From Polychytrium aggregatum (Eukaryota; Chytridiomycota; Chytridiomycetes; Polychytriales), in assembly GCF_025602895.1 (NCBI RefSeq), contig NW_026516206.1, positions 1,054,001-1,118,000 on the forward strand: a stretch of 64,000 nt of DNA, given 5' to 3'. A program made the translations under genes and the position numbers. The notes beneath the pieces are model-generated. The model had not been told where the DNA came from, ran no database searches, and saw only the letters and a program-made list of their open reading frames with translations. Below, in pieces: positions 31,156 to 42,812 of this stretch (the stretch's first letter is position 1; each line of letters opens with the position of its first letter).

Positions 31156-34103
31156 TTATCTATTGGACCTTTGATTTGGCGACGAATATGCCGACGTCAG
31201 GGAGCGCTGCTGCCCCTGGTCAGGGGAGCGTGGCGACGACGGCGAGTTTGACTGCAACGAACGTGAGCCCGAGAACGACCTCTGGCCCTCAGAGGCATAC
31301 AGAGGACGTGGCGGTGGCGGCGGAAGATGGCGGAAGGAGCCCGGCGGAAGAGGAGAAGGGCCCGGCGGGAAAGACTGACTGTATGGCGGCCTGGATGGCG
31401 GTGGTGGTGATGTCCCACGCGAGGGCAGCTCGCCTGGGAACGACGACGACGGAACCGGGCTTGCTCGAAATCCCGGGGTGGTTCCTGGTGTCGGCAGCAG
31501 CAGGCCGGCCGGCGACAACGAGTGCATCGAGGCGGTACTGTTGTGGAAATCTCGGTACGATTGCTGCTGCTGCGGTGGCTGCGACGATGGCTGCGCCAAC
31601 AACTTGGGCTGGATGGCATATGGATGGTATCGCTTGGGAACACTTCGCTCGGGAGGTGATGTGCGCTCCGACGACTCTTCCGACGAGTGTCCCCCGAGGG
31701 CGGCGTCCTTGCGAATATGGATGGCGACGCCTTGGCGGGCAAAGCAGCGGGACAACTCGGTCGAGTCTAGTAGGATCCATTGCCGGAGCGTGGGGTGAGT
31801 GTGAATCGCCAATGACAGCAAGCGCAGGAAAGGTCGTCAAGACTTCCCATTTCCCGCCCGCAGCCTCATTAATGCCCGGATCGATACCGCCCCTCATGGG
31901 CTTCTCGTGGGCCACAAAAGTTGAATGCAAGGGAGTAGGGCAGTCGTCGTACCTGTCATTCCCGGAAAAGTCTTGGGCGGGAAGCTCTCAAACACATCCG
32001 AGACGATGCTGGCCTCGAATCCTGTGGTCGAATCGCGCCTGAGACCAAAGCCAGGATGAACAGGTACAATGTCAGCATCAGTTCCCACGATGGAGACGGC
32101 AAGCTCGACTGAGGACCAGCCTGGGGAGGATGGCATTGCTATCGTGCTAGACCCCGTCGGTGGTCCTGGGCGGACTCCCTGGTGGCTGGAGAGACCACGA
32201 TGGCATCGCTGGCGGCATGGGGCGGGGGGCAACAGGAGTGGATCCAGCCCCGGCGCGCAGGGCAAGTTGCCTTGGTCCACTGCCTCGCCTTGGCCGTTCG
32301 TCCCACCACAGTCGCACCCATTCCTGCAGGTAGTTGAAGGGAGCCCGAGCAACGCCCAAGGCGATCCAGCCTGCCCACCCGCACATCGATTGCCCAGCGG
32401 CACCAACAGCCGCCATTCCACGCCCGCTCACACGATGGGCGCCTTTGCCCAGAGCGCCATCCGCTGCCGCCACATCCACCACCTTCGCCCTGCCGATGGA
32501 CGGCCGCGGCGATGAAAGGTGGGGACAGCATCGATGGCGACGGCGACGGCGAGATGTACCTACCGCGTCACATTGATCAGATTGAACTTGAGACGGTACG
32601 TGCCTTGTGTTCGTACTGAGATGTCGTTGAAAACGAAAAACATGCCCTCCTTGCCGCTGTGGTCGTAGAGCACCGCGCAAGATGTCACCAGGGTCCCCAC
32701 CAGCGTCTGGCAGAACTGCGACGATGACGAAAAGGGATAGAGGTCGTGGGACGCTTGCAGACCCTTTGTCTTGGCGCGAGCTGGGTCGACAGCAGGATCG
32801 TTTGGCGATGCAGGAGCGAAGGGCCATCGCGACCGGTGTTGGTTTGAGCCCGAGGAAGGAGATTGCCGCAGATAGAGGTCGTTTGTGGAGGTTGTTGATT
32901 GTGGGATAATTGGGAGAGACTCGGGTGAGACACGTTTCCGATCCTGTGGGTTGGGGCCTGTTGGCAAGCGCGGAGCCATTCCATGCCAATTCCACCTCGG
33001 ACTGCGTTGGATACGTACGATGGATGACGACGCTTCGGTCTTCGCTGCCTTGAGCCGAATACAACGACACGTAGCAGACCAGAAGCGGATAGTGCTCGGG
33101 GCTGGGCAAAGAAAGGGCAAAGGAAGACGCGGACCCAGAGTTCGATCCAGAGTTCGACCCGGGCCAGAGAGCATTCCAAAGCAGAGCCGAGGCCGCAGAC
33201 AGCGCAGATGGTTGATGGCGCAGATGTGATCGAAGGTTGATGGGCGATGCGGAGCAGGAGCCGGAGAGCGGGAACAATAACCAATACAAGAGTGAGAACC
33301 GCGAGTCCGGATCGATGACTAGTGCTTCTCCGTGCAAATCAAGCTGCTCTCTGAAACGGGTGTGCTTGGGGAGAGACGAAGGCCAGAGGATCGAGCATCC
33401 CGAGTGCTGCTGGCACATGTGAACAAGATTGGGTCGGGGGAGTAATCGAGACTCGCCCTCCAGGATCACAGGCAGCACAATCTCGGCGTGATCAGCAACG
33501 GGGGATCGTTCCATACCTGACATCGATTGTGTTGCCTTCTCGATCGACAACCAGCAACTGGATCACAGGAGGCGGGTCTCTGGAAAGCCGCGATCGAGAA
33601 CACGAAATCAGCAACCGGGACAGAGAAATGTAAGTACAGACGACGAGATGCAGACACGGATAGCGAGAGGCAAGTATGTATGGATGAACAAGAAGCAAGT
33701 TGGGATAGCGAGACGCAAGCATAGGCCGAGACGTCAACACAGGCGGACCCAGACACATCCCGACCGAGCCGAGACCAGCTGAAAGGTCGCTGGGCCCGAT
33801 GGAGGTATTCCCAAGTGGAGTATCTCCAGGCGACTGGACTGCCACGATCGGATCCGTTTGTAACTGCAACTGCGCCGATGGTGTTCCTGCGCCTGTGCCT
33901 ATGGCTGTCCCTTCTCCCAGACGACATCGACACTCGGCTATCATGGGCCTGCACCTAGTGCAGTTGCAGCGGACTCGGTCTTACATGAGCCGCCGATCTT
34001 TGGTATCGGAGAAGCCGCACATCCGGGCACGAATGGGCTGCTGGGAGATGACAAGCTTGTAGGTGCTGTGGATGGGCCGCCGTGTGCCATAGTCGAGGGC
34101 CAT
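31156..34103 (-). CDS. Velvet-family regulator (VosA/VelB/VelC-type)
   Basis: Exons (complement) 33985-34103, 33517-33579, 33019-33101, 32564-32753, 31953-32038 and 31156-31766 join in phase to 383 aa. The velvet domain is clear: YKLVISQQPIRARMCGFS, DPPPVIQLLVVD, a middle HYPLLVCYVSLYS segment, TLVGTLVTSC, MFFVFNDISVRTQGTYRLKF, then SDVFESFPPKTFPGM and LSRCFARQGVAIHIRK. The last ~180 residues are Ser/Pro-rich and disordered, with a run of prolines. Family knowledge: velvet proteins form homo- and heterodimers that bind DNA and couple development (sporulation) with secondary metabolism. The start MALDYGTRRPI fits the short N-terminus of VosA/VelB types. The exon 3/4 junction (33019 to 32753) is the least certain. 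Which velvet subfamily it belongs to cannot be decided by eye. Confidence 0.88.
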
Positions 34104-37100
34104 GGCGTGCAGGGGTGCGTGCGTACGTACGTTCGGGAGAGAGGTGGAGAAGACGGCCCGAGTCAGGAAAAGGCAAAAGGCAAGCGAGTGGCAGAGGGAG
34201 CGGGGCCGCATGGGGCAGCTCGCACGGGCAGCCTATATTGCCCGGGCCATGAGCAAGCCGTGCCGCCCGTGAGGCGGTATCAAGATGGAAGCCATAGCAA
34301 AACCATCGACAGCAAAAGTAACAATCGCCACAAATTGCAGCAGTAGCCACGGCGACGATAGTGGCAGTGGCAGTCGCAGTGGTGGAGACATACACGTCGG
34401 ATGGATGCATGCTTGAGCTGTGTGGTTGAGAACAGAGGCAAGATCCGGTAGAGGCAGCTCAGCTGGCTGTGGGTACGAGATGGACAAAGGTCTGGAGGGT
34501 GGCCGATGCGAGCGAGAGGGGGCTCTGGAGTGGCCAACAGCGATTCGGGGGGAAGGGAGATGCTGAGGCAGCCGGGGATGGGAGGGGGAACAGCCCGAGC
34601 CCTGGACGACGAGAGTGGTGCGAGGCAGGAGGACAACGGGGGATCAGAGCAACCAGAGAGATAAACCAGAAAGAAATGCGATGGGATAAGAAATACCGCG
34701 AGGGACTGCAGACCAGAGCCAGCGTGGGTTGGGAGAGCCGGGAGCCTGCCAGCAAGGTGGGTTGGGGGGGGGGTGCACTAAGTGGGAGCGTTCAAGGATT
34801 CCCCTGACCCCAGTCCAGCAATGACGACAGGCGCGAGAACCAAGCGCCCAAAGGCCGAGTACAGCCACAAGGAGACCACGGCGAGAAGGCCGCGGGCGAG
34901 CCCTAAATCCTGGGGACGAACCAGCGGGACGGCGAGCACGCCCAATCATGAGGACGGCAGCAGCCACCTGTCTGCCCGGGCCGAGCAACGCCCCGGCAGC
35001 TCAAGGTACCATGGGTGGGTGCCTGGAAGCGCAGAGCACACTCCGCCGCTTGTTGCTCTCCTTGCCCCGGGTGGCGGGTGGGTCGTGGGAGCCCCTTGCA
35101 AAGACCCCCCCCACTCGACCAGCAAGCACAACGGCCCCTGTCGTGGGACGGATGCTGGCTGCTGCGTGGGAACCGGGAAAACCGAGTGTGAGCTGGAATG
35201 AGCAGTGGCGATGGTGTTGGGTATAGCAGTGGCAACGGTGTTGGCATCGAGATCGCTGGTGTCGGCAGTGGTGTTCGCACCAACTTTGATGTTGCTGCTG
35301 CTGCTCTGACAGCATGCCGCGCCACAGGCACCGTCCAAGTGCACAATACAAAAGCACCACTTGCAACAGCAGAAGGAGAAGCAGAAGCAGAAGCACCGAT
35401 ATCTGCACGCCAAAGCACACTGCCTGCAGCCCTGCCCCCACAGCCACCATTCGGCGGTTCTCGCTCGGCATAACACCAGGCAAATAGGAGAAACCGCAGC
35501 CAGTTCCGCCGCAAACAAGCGGTGGCTTTGTCGGCAGGCGCGTTGTACTGATAGGCCGGCTGTTGGCAAAGAGCAGCGATGGAGGGAATCTGGCTGCAAC
35601 AAAGGCGCATCGGTGCGCCCTTGTGGTTGCGCTAATGCAGCGTTGGGGTGGTGCGTTGGCCCTGTATGGCGAAGGACAAAGGCTCGTCGTCCAGCAGGAC
35701 GGATGCCAGCGGACCACACCACACCACACCCACCATACCACACCATACCACACCATACCACACCAGACCCAAACAAGCCGAGACAGAGCACGGCAGAACG
35801 AACAGCCCCGGGGCAGGGCGGTTGGCCGATCGCCAGATGGATCGGGGAAGCTGACAGCGGTGCAACCGCCGTAATCGAAGCGAAATGGAGGCGCTGGCCC
35901 ACCGCCAAAACACGGCAGCGATGGCGGGTGGGTGGGTGGATGGCGGTGGTGGACAGCCCGGCCCATTGCGATCGCAAGAGGGAAGATGATCGACCAGGAG
36001 ATCAGATGAGACGAGATGTGCGCGGGTCTGTCGAGGTGTGGTCGCGCAGCCGCCCGCCATACGCACGCACACCCGAGACCCAGAGCAAAGGGCGGCCCTG
36101 GCCAACAACCAGCGAGCGAGCGCCGGACCTGCCACGCATGGCTCGTGTACAGGTTGCTTGCACGCCGGCGTCTGGCCGGTGCATGGGGGGAGAGCACCGG
36201 AGGCCTGTGGGGACGGAGCAGCGACGCTGGAGGCCGGTATATGTACGGTGCCTCGGATAGAGACCCCGCAGCGACCGGATGGGGCTTGCAGCATCTGCAT
36301 CTGTGCACTAGAACGTCCCGAGTTTCAATGCGTGTTGTTCATGGTGGGGAGATGGCATTCCGAGTTGAAGGTGTCGCACCCACCGCCGATGCCCTCAACG
36401 CACATGTCCTTGAGAGCTCATCCCATAATATCTCATCGCCGAGCCCGTCGCAGCCATGCGAGTGGTGACAACACCGTCTCGCCAGGCTTTCGACCGACAC
36501 CGTTCCAGTCCACATCGACACCGTTCTGGTCCACACCAACACCATCCCCGTCTCAATCGCGGGCAGGCAACGGTGCAGCCACGGCCCGATCCGCCCACTC
36601 CCCTTGCGGCTCAATCTCCCCACGGCGCTCCTCAATTTACGGGAGGGGGAGCCGATTGCATCAAGGCCGCCACGGCTCGGCAAGACGCAGCGCCATTTGC
36701 CTTGCTGCCGTCAGCCCTTGCGGGCGTCTCTCGGCTCTTTCCCTTTCCCATCTTTCTCCCCACGCCTTGGCAACAACGCGTGCAAGCTGCTGATTGTGCA
36801 AGGTGTTTCATCGCGCTGAAGCCGCGGCCCACCCGATCCTGCCTAGCACAGCCACAAATCCCCACGTCGCACACGAGGGCCTTGTGCGCCCTTGCTTCGC
36901 GGCGCGGCGAATCTCGTGGCTGAGCGTGCCTGCGCAAGCAGTGCCGGAACTTGGCCGGCTGCACTCCAGCAGCCAATCCGGTGTCTCTGGACCAATGTGC
37001 CCCTCTGTGCATCAGACAGATCTGCGCCGGTTTCTCTATCGTGCCGCTGTCTTCCACTTCCAGCCTGTCGGCCTCGCCATCCTGTCTGCCACCCAATCCC

Positions 37101-38627
37101 ATCGCATTCTCTCCACTCGCCAAGCACCAGCCAGTCCCGGGACTGTTATTTCGCCAACTTCCTTCCTTCCCCCTCCCCCCCAAAAAAATGCGCCGAAATG
37201 GGCCAAGCCAAATGCAGCAGACGACTTTGTCGCGTGAGCCTGATCCGATGGCACTCGCATCTGCGACCAAGGCTGGGGCATCTGGGCCGGCAAAGCCGGC
37301 GGCGATGGATCACAAACTCCCTCATACGACCAGACGAAGGGCGCCTTCGTTGCTGGCGGCGCATTATCAGACAAAGCCACAACGCCGCCCAGCCGTCTGC
37401 CTCATCAACAATCCTCTTGTCCAGCCAACCAACTTGCTGGTGCATCGCTCGAGCCCAGCAACATTTGTTTGCGCATGCGCCGCAGATCCCGAGCAGTGCG
37501 AATCTGGGCGCCGGCTGTTTTGATGCACAAGTCATCTCCGCTTCAAAGTTGCCGCCTGGACCGACCGAGTTTCGGGGCCGGGGGCGTTCATTTGCATCAT
37601 CTCCTTGCAACTCACTGCACCGTCAGCTTGAGGGGCTGTCGCAGAGGACTCGGATCTGTGACAAAGCCAGACCCATTGCGGATGAGCTGGATGGGCCAGT
37701 CCCAGCGTCCTTGATCCGATCCAGTCCAAGCCTTGCTGATCCGCCGCCACGCAACAACATGCAGCAATAGCATGCAGGGACCTGTGCCATCCGAGTCCCT
37801 CTCCCAGTCCCAAAGCGCCGACCATCAAGGCTCATTAAAGGCCCAGATGCGCTCTTGAGTCAACTCTGTCCCGGTTCCCACGAGCCAACTCGGGTGGGCG
37901 GTGGAGTCTACGGATTTCCCACGACGAGAGACAGACACGTACATGTTGTCAGCACTCCTCAAGGCTCGAGGTGGATTGCTTGTTCATAGGACCAGACTAT
38001 CCACAGGCGTGATGGTCGACGGCGCTACTCGGATCTGAATTGAGAATGCGGCCTGCTGAATCCAGCTAACGCCGTACCCCCCGAAGAGACTGCGCCGCGA
38101 CGGTGTCGCTTGAACGATTCTGGTGCGATGTATGTGCAGGAGCGTTGTATTTCGAATCGATTGATCAGTGTCAGCCCGTATCTCCAGTATCTCCCTCCCC
38201 CTTGGCCTCTCCTCATTTTGTAGCAGATCTATCCCGCCTATGGTCCTGTAAAGCGTGCATCTCCAAGCCGAATCTCCAGTCTCCAGTATCCAGTCTCCAG
38301 TCTCCAGTCTCACGGCTCAAAGTATATACAACCAAGATCGAGACCCATGCCGACCACCCGGTAAATGGATGGAAGCAGTCTCAAACGGAGCAGCAAAGAG
38401 CATAGCCGTGCTACGATGCCGCTCATGCAGCAGCACAGCAAGAAGGGATAGCGTAGGTTCCTAGTTTCAGTTGCGAGCGGCAGATGGCAGCAGACTCCAC
38501 GATTGGTTCGAGGAGTGTCTCGGCGAGGGCCGGTCGGCTTGAATCCTCAACACACGACTTGGCTGGCCGAGTCTATCGCTCAGTGATGGCCACAGATTTC
38601 AAACTGCTCTCCCTGGAACGAGTGTTT
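34104..38627. other. 4.5-kb intergenic region upstream of the velvet gene
   Basis: No supported gene in either strand; open frames are low-complexity. It contains a 10-bp CCATACCACA-type repeat at 35713-35765 and a TCCAGTC-type repeat at ~38273-38312. Velvet-family genes often have long regulatory upstream regions, which could explain the length (inference). Confidence 0.45.
35713..35765. repeat. CCACA/CCATACCACA tandem repeat
   Basis: Short direct repeats of CCACA and CCATACCACA in intergenic DNA. There are no spacers of constant length, so this is not a CRISPR array. Confidence 0.6.
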
Positions 38628-41600
38628 CTAGATATTCAGTGCCCGCTTGATGATCTCCTTGACATCGTCGGATGCTGGGTTGTTTGACTCTATCGAGCTG
38701 CCATACATTTGGATTCCTGGCTCATAGAGTGGCGGATAGCCTCCATGGTAGTCGCAGTGGAGTGGTCCTGATCCGCTGCCGTTGCTGCCGCCACTGCCGC
38801 CGGTCGGTAGGACGTTGCTCTGGACAGGTCCGTAGTCGCATGGATTGCTCTGAACCTGTCCCCGCATCTCAGCTCCGTCGCCGTATGGCATCTTGTAGAG
38901 CCCGTGGCGAGGCTCGCCAAAGTCGACCGGCGAAAGGCCCTGGTATCCGCCGCCATTGTACTCGTGCATTTGTGTGGGCAGCAGAAGCGTCTTGGGGGGC
39001 TCCATGGCGGCGCCCTCGATGCCATGGTGGAACGATGAAGATGGGGGTGGAAGTAACAGTCCGAGGGATCCTTGGTACGACGAGTTGGGGGCGTCGTTCA
39101 GGTTGCTCATGTTCATCACACTTGGCTTGGCCTTGCTCTTGGGCATCGGGTAATCCTCGAGAGGGAATCCAGAAGAGGGGTATGATGAGTTGTACTCGAT
39201 CAGATACGATGTTGAGTTGAATGGTGTGGACACTTGCGATCCGAGGTGCGGCAGTGAGTACGAGTATTCATCTGCAGGCTGGGTCTGAGACGAGGGCACC
39301 AGAGGCGAGATCAGAACTTGCATTTCGTAGTCGCGATGGTCTGCTGGGGCCTGCGATGACCCAACTAAGCCGTCAGCGCCCGCTCCGTTGCTGCTGCTGC
39401 TGTTGTTGTTCCCGTTGCTTGGGGCACCATTTCCACCGCCACTGCCGACATGGTGATGGTGGTGGTGGCTGGAATGGTGGGGATGCATATCGCCGTTGCT
39501 GTTCCCGATGCCAGTGCCGAGATCGTGGCTGCCAGGACCATGGGCACTGTTGTTGCTGTTGCTGCTGATACTACTACTGCTACTGCTGCTACCCAAGCTA
39601 CCGACATGTCCGTGGTCGTGGCCATGGCTGTGGCTTTGCGCATGGTGCTGGTTTGCACTGTGGTTGCCCTTGGTTTGGCTGCCTCCAACGCCATTGCCGT
39701 TGCTGCTGCAAAACTGCTGGTGATCGTGCGCAGACTGAGGTGACGTCTGCTGGTCAACCGAGATGCCAGTCATTGCGTCTGTGAATTTGTATGACCAGGA
39801 ATTGTATCCCGGGATGGTCCCGAGTGGACCAAAGTTGACACAAAAGCCATCGACATTCTGGCCACTGCAGAGCGATGTCCAAAAGGAAATATGCGTGTGA
39901 GACGGCGCCATCCAGCCCTACGTAGCAAGGTGCGGCCATGGGACGCCTCAGCCTCAGCCATGGCGAATAGATCAAAAGACCCAACCAAAGCGAATGGCCC
40001 AGACAACTACCAGGTACACATCATGCACACGGCCTATCACGCACTTGCTTTAGCACATGCGCAATATCTGATCCAACGCGCCGACTCGACACAACAACCA
40101 AACTCTCATCCCTTCAACTCAAGGACGCTCGATCAAGTGCGTGCCTTCGATGCCATTGCACATCTAGTCCATGACCGCCAGACGCAATACTCACAGATAC
40201 ACAATCACATGGGACTCGTCCTGTAGGATCTTCTCCCGGCCCGTGGGCGTGAGAAAGATCAGTCGCGACGCAAAGAAGCAGTGCGGGTAGTTCGTGACGG
40301 CGTCAAACCACGAGTTGCCCAGATCCACCTTGAGGAGCACAAAGCACGACGTAATCTCGCCCGCGAGGTACTTTTGCTCGGCCATAAAGAACCATCTGGA
40401 CTGCTTCGAGATGCCCTCCTGGTCACATCCCTGCGGGGGGGACAGCCACACATGGCCCTTCCAGGCTCGGTTGAGTCCGTTCAGGGCCTCGTCGTAGATC
40501 TCTCGCGCAATCTGGTTGGCGTGCAGGTCGTTGGCAAAGTGACACGTTGCTGGATCGAGATCAAAACAACCGCATCCAATAACCTGCTTTGCTGCCTGGA
40601 TGATCTCCTTGGGTGTGTAGAGCTCGCTGCTGAGATCCGAGAAGGAGACTCCCGTCTCTGCGGCCAGCACCAAAGAAATCAGGGACGAGGGGCAAAGATG
40701 AATGAATGGCAGTCATTAGTTTACGGCATGGGCGTTCGCGGAGACGCTGTAAGCGCTGTAAACGGAGCCGCCATACTCAGCTCTCGACATACGTCCACAG
40801 CCATCTCACTGAAGGCATCCTGTGACGATCCAGATGCGTACCGTACTTGACCGTCATGGCAACAACATGCTCCTCGGTGATGGTCAGCCCCGAGTCGCAG
40901 ACCTGCTTCCAGATGAACCGCCGAATTTCCGGCGGAAACTTGTGGAGCGAGCGGATGTGTGAGATGTTGGCCGGAACGGGCAAGCTCGGGTCTTCGATGA
41001 TGGATTCATACACGCTCCTAGAGCACCGGACGGGACGACAGTGTGATCAGCAGGCGCGGCGCACAACGATCCAACCCCAGGTCATCGAGCACTTGACTCG
41101 GCGTGCGATTATGGCCAGTGGTTGCAGTTGCCGCCAACAGGCACTTGCGAGTTGAACAGGGCACGGCATTCAATCGCAGCGCCCAACCACAGCAGAGTTG
41201 CATCCCCCATCCCAAGCCCCACTTACGCGGAGCACAGATATGTGTTGGTCGTTCGGCGGCTGAATTGAAACCGATTCTTGGCGTATACATATATGGTTTT
41301 CTCTGGTTCTGGATCGAATGAGAAGGGAATCGAGAGTGCGGTCAGCGATATCACAGCAATACACCACGGCCAAACTCCACGTCAAATACCACGGCGCTGC
41401 AGTGACTATCCTGCAACTTTATCGCTGTTTACGGCGCGACAGTGTATCTTGCGCCGACGCACATGGGAACTGCCATCGACACGCGATACCAGAGGCCCAC
41501 CCAAGACCACAGCTACTGGCAAGCGCCGTGTGTTGTCACAGGCCCGCTTGGATCGAGATCAAAGCCACGCCCTGGCCCAAGCCACGACGTGTTGGGGGTA

Positions 41601-42370
41601 GATGCCTTACCATACAGCTTTTCGGCATCAATATCGCGCAAGGCAGCCGCTAGATACCAGCAGGAGGCGAGCGGATACAGTGGTGGTTAGGGGATCACCG
41701 AAGGGACAGTGAAGGGTCGTCCGCAGCCAGCCGCTCGATGCAGTTGGCTCCCAGTGTCAGCCGGCTAGGGAGCATTGGTAAACACGCTTCCAGTTAGTCC
41801 GACAAAGCAGGCAGCCCCTCGTCCAGGCTTACCAACAAGAAAGAACTTGCCGGTGCCCAGGTGCTCGCGTATGATATTCTCGAGATGTACGAGCCGGAGG
41901 TGCTTTTCCTCCAGAGTCATCTCGACCACCCGGTATGACACGAGATCATGACCAGCCGGGTGGTAAGTGTACTCAAAGTCCCCCCGCCCGGTGGACTTGG
42001 CCATGCCGGGGATCTCGTCGACGTGAATGCCGTGCGCTTTGGTCTCCTTGGAACGGCCGGGCTGTCCACTGGCTCGCTTGTTCTTGAATTTGCGCGAGGC
42101 AGACTCGTCGCCCTCATCGTGGTGCAGGTGGTGGTTGCTGTACTGAACATCGGGGTCGTGTGGATACGCGTCTGGCTTCCACTTGCGCTTGCTGACCGCG
42201 CCGATATTCTGGAACTCGTTCGTTGTGAGCATCGCTGGAGAGCAGGCCGACAAGGAGACTCTTGGTGCTTCGAAGCCTAAGGCTTGGCCGTTGGGAGCGG
42301 CTCGACTAAACGGGCCTGATGCTGTGGGAACCTGCGAAGGAGCGAGAACGGGCAGGGTCGACGCGGCCAT
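38628..42370 (-). CDS. Dam-like (phage-type) N6-adenine DNA methyltransferase domain protein with low-complexity tail
   Basis: Exons (complement) 41833-42370, 41611-41649, 41227-41276, 41076-41143, 40842-41017, 40195-40657 and 38628-39864 join in phase to 856 aa. The exon at 40195-40657 plus the start of the last exon match the phage-type Dam family layout: ELYTPKEIIQAA, FDLDPATCHFAND (D-x-D-P acidic motif and Asn), GLNRAWKGHVWLSPPQG (catalytic motif normally NPPY/F, here SPPQ), WFDAV, SRLIFLTPTGRE, DESHVIVYLGQNVDGFCVNFG. The upstream part (PNDQHISVLR..., NISHIRSLHKFPPEIRRFIWKQV, LTITEEHVVAM) recalls ParB-type helix-turn-helix regions, tentatively. The last ~400 residues are His/Asn/Gly/Ser-rich. 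Early-diverging fungi are known for abundant 6mA, so a DNA-modifying role is possible, but SPPQ raises doubt about catalysis. The intron 41018-41075 could instead be coding with a 1-nt frameshift. An in-frame start further upstream is possible. Confidence 0.75.
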
Positions 42371-42812
42371 GGCCCTCCAAACCCCGGGGTTCTTCTGCGG
42401 CACATTACGCGCCCAATTTCCCTCCATTCCCTCCCTGGCCGGGTCGTCCGACCCAGCATTGCGACAAACAGCCGGCACAGTTCGTGTGGGGCGAAATGAG
42501 CGCGTAGAGAAGGGGGGGAATCGGTTCTGGCGGCCGCCACTCGAAGAAGACTCCCGCCGGACGAAGGCGCCCAAGGCGCCTGAGAATGCGGTACGGCAAG
42601 TACCCCGCGGCCAGACCCTTGCAGCGGCCGGCGGCGGAATAAAACAGGGACTCGCCGGCTTTTACACAGAGCCTATCTGTAGCTGACCATGAGCCCATCC
42701 AGTAGCCTTGGCACGCCGAACGGAGGCCCCTATCAACCAAAGTCGTCTCGAGAGCGATTCATGTTATTTGGGATACTCAATGCGCCCCGGTGCGCAATGC
42801 CACGGCGCTGCT
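42371..42812. other. Short intergenic region between TPR and Dam-like genes
   Basis: The Dam-like frame stays open upstream to 42574, so the gene may begin there; otherwise this is its promoter. No other feature is seen. Confidence 0.4.

Noticed and set aside
31038-32042. 334-aa plus-strand frame opposite the velvet gene
   Set aside because: The minus strand encodes the velvet C-terminal motifs with consistent splicing; the plus frame is its complement.
35713-35765. Possible CRISPR-like direct repeats
   Set aside because: Units are contiguous without spacers, and the genome is eukaryotic; a simple minisatellite.
34946-36308. Two overlapping minus-strand frames of 343 and 435 aa
   Set aside because: They cross simple repeats and have Cys/Trp/His-rich low-complexity composition; no domain seen.
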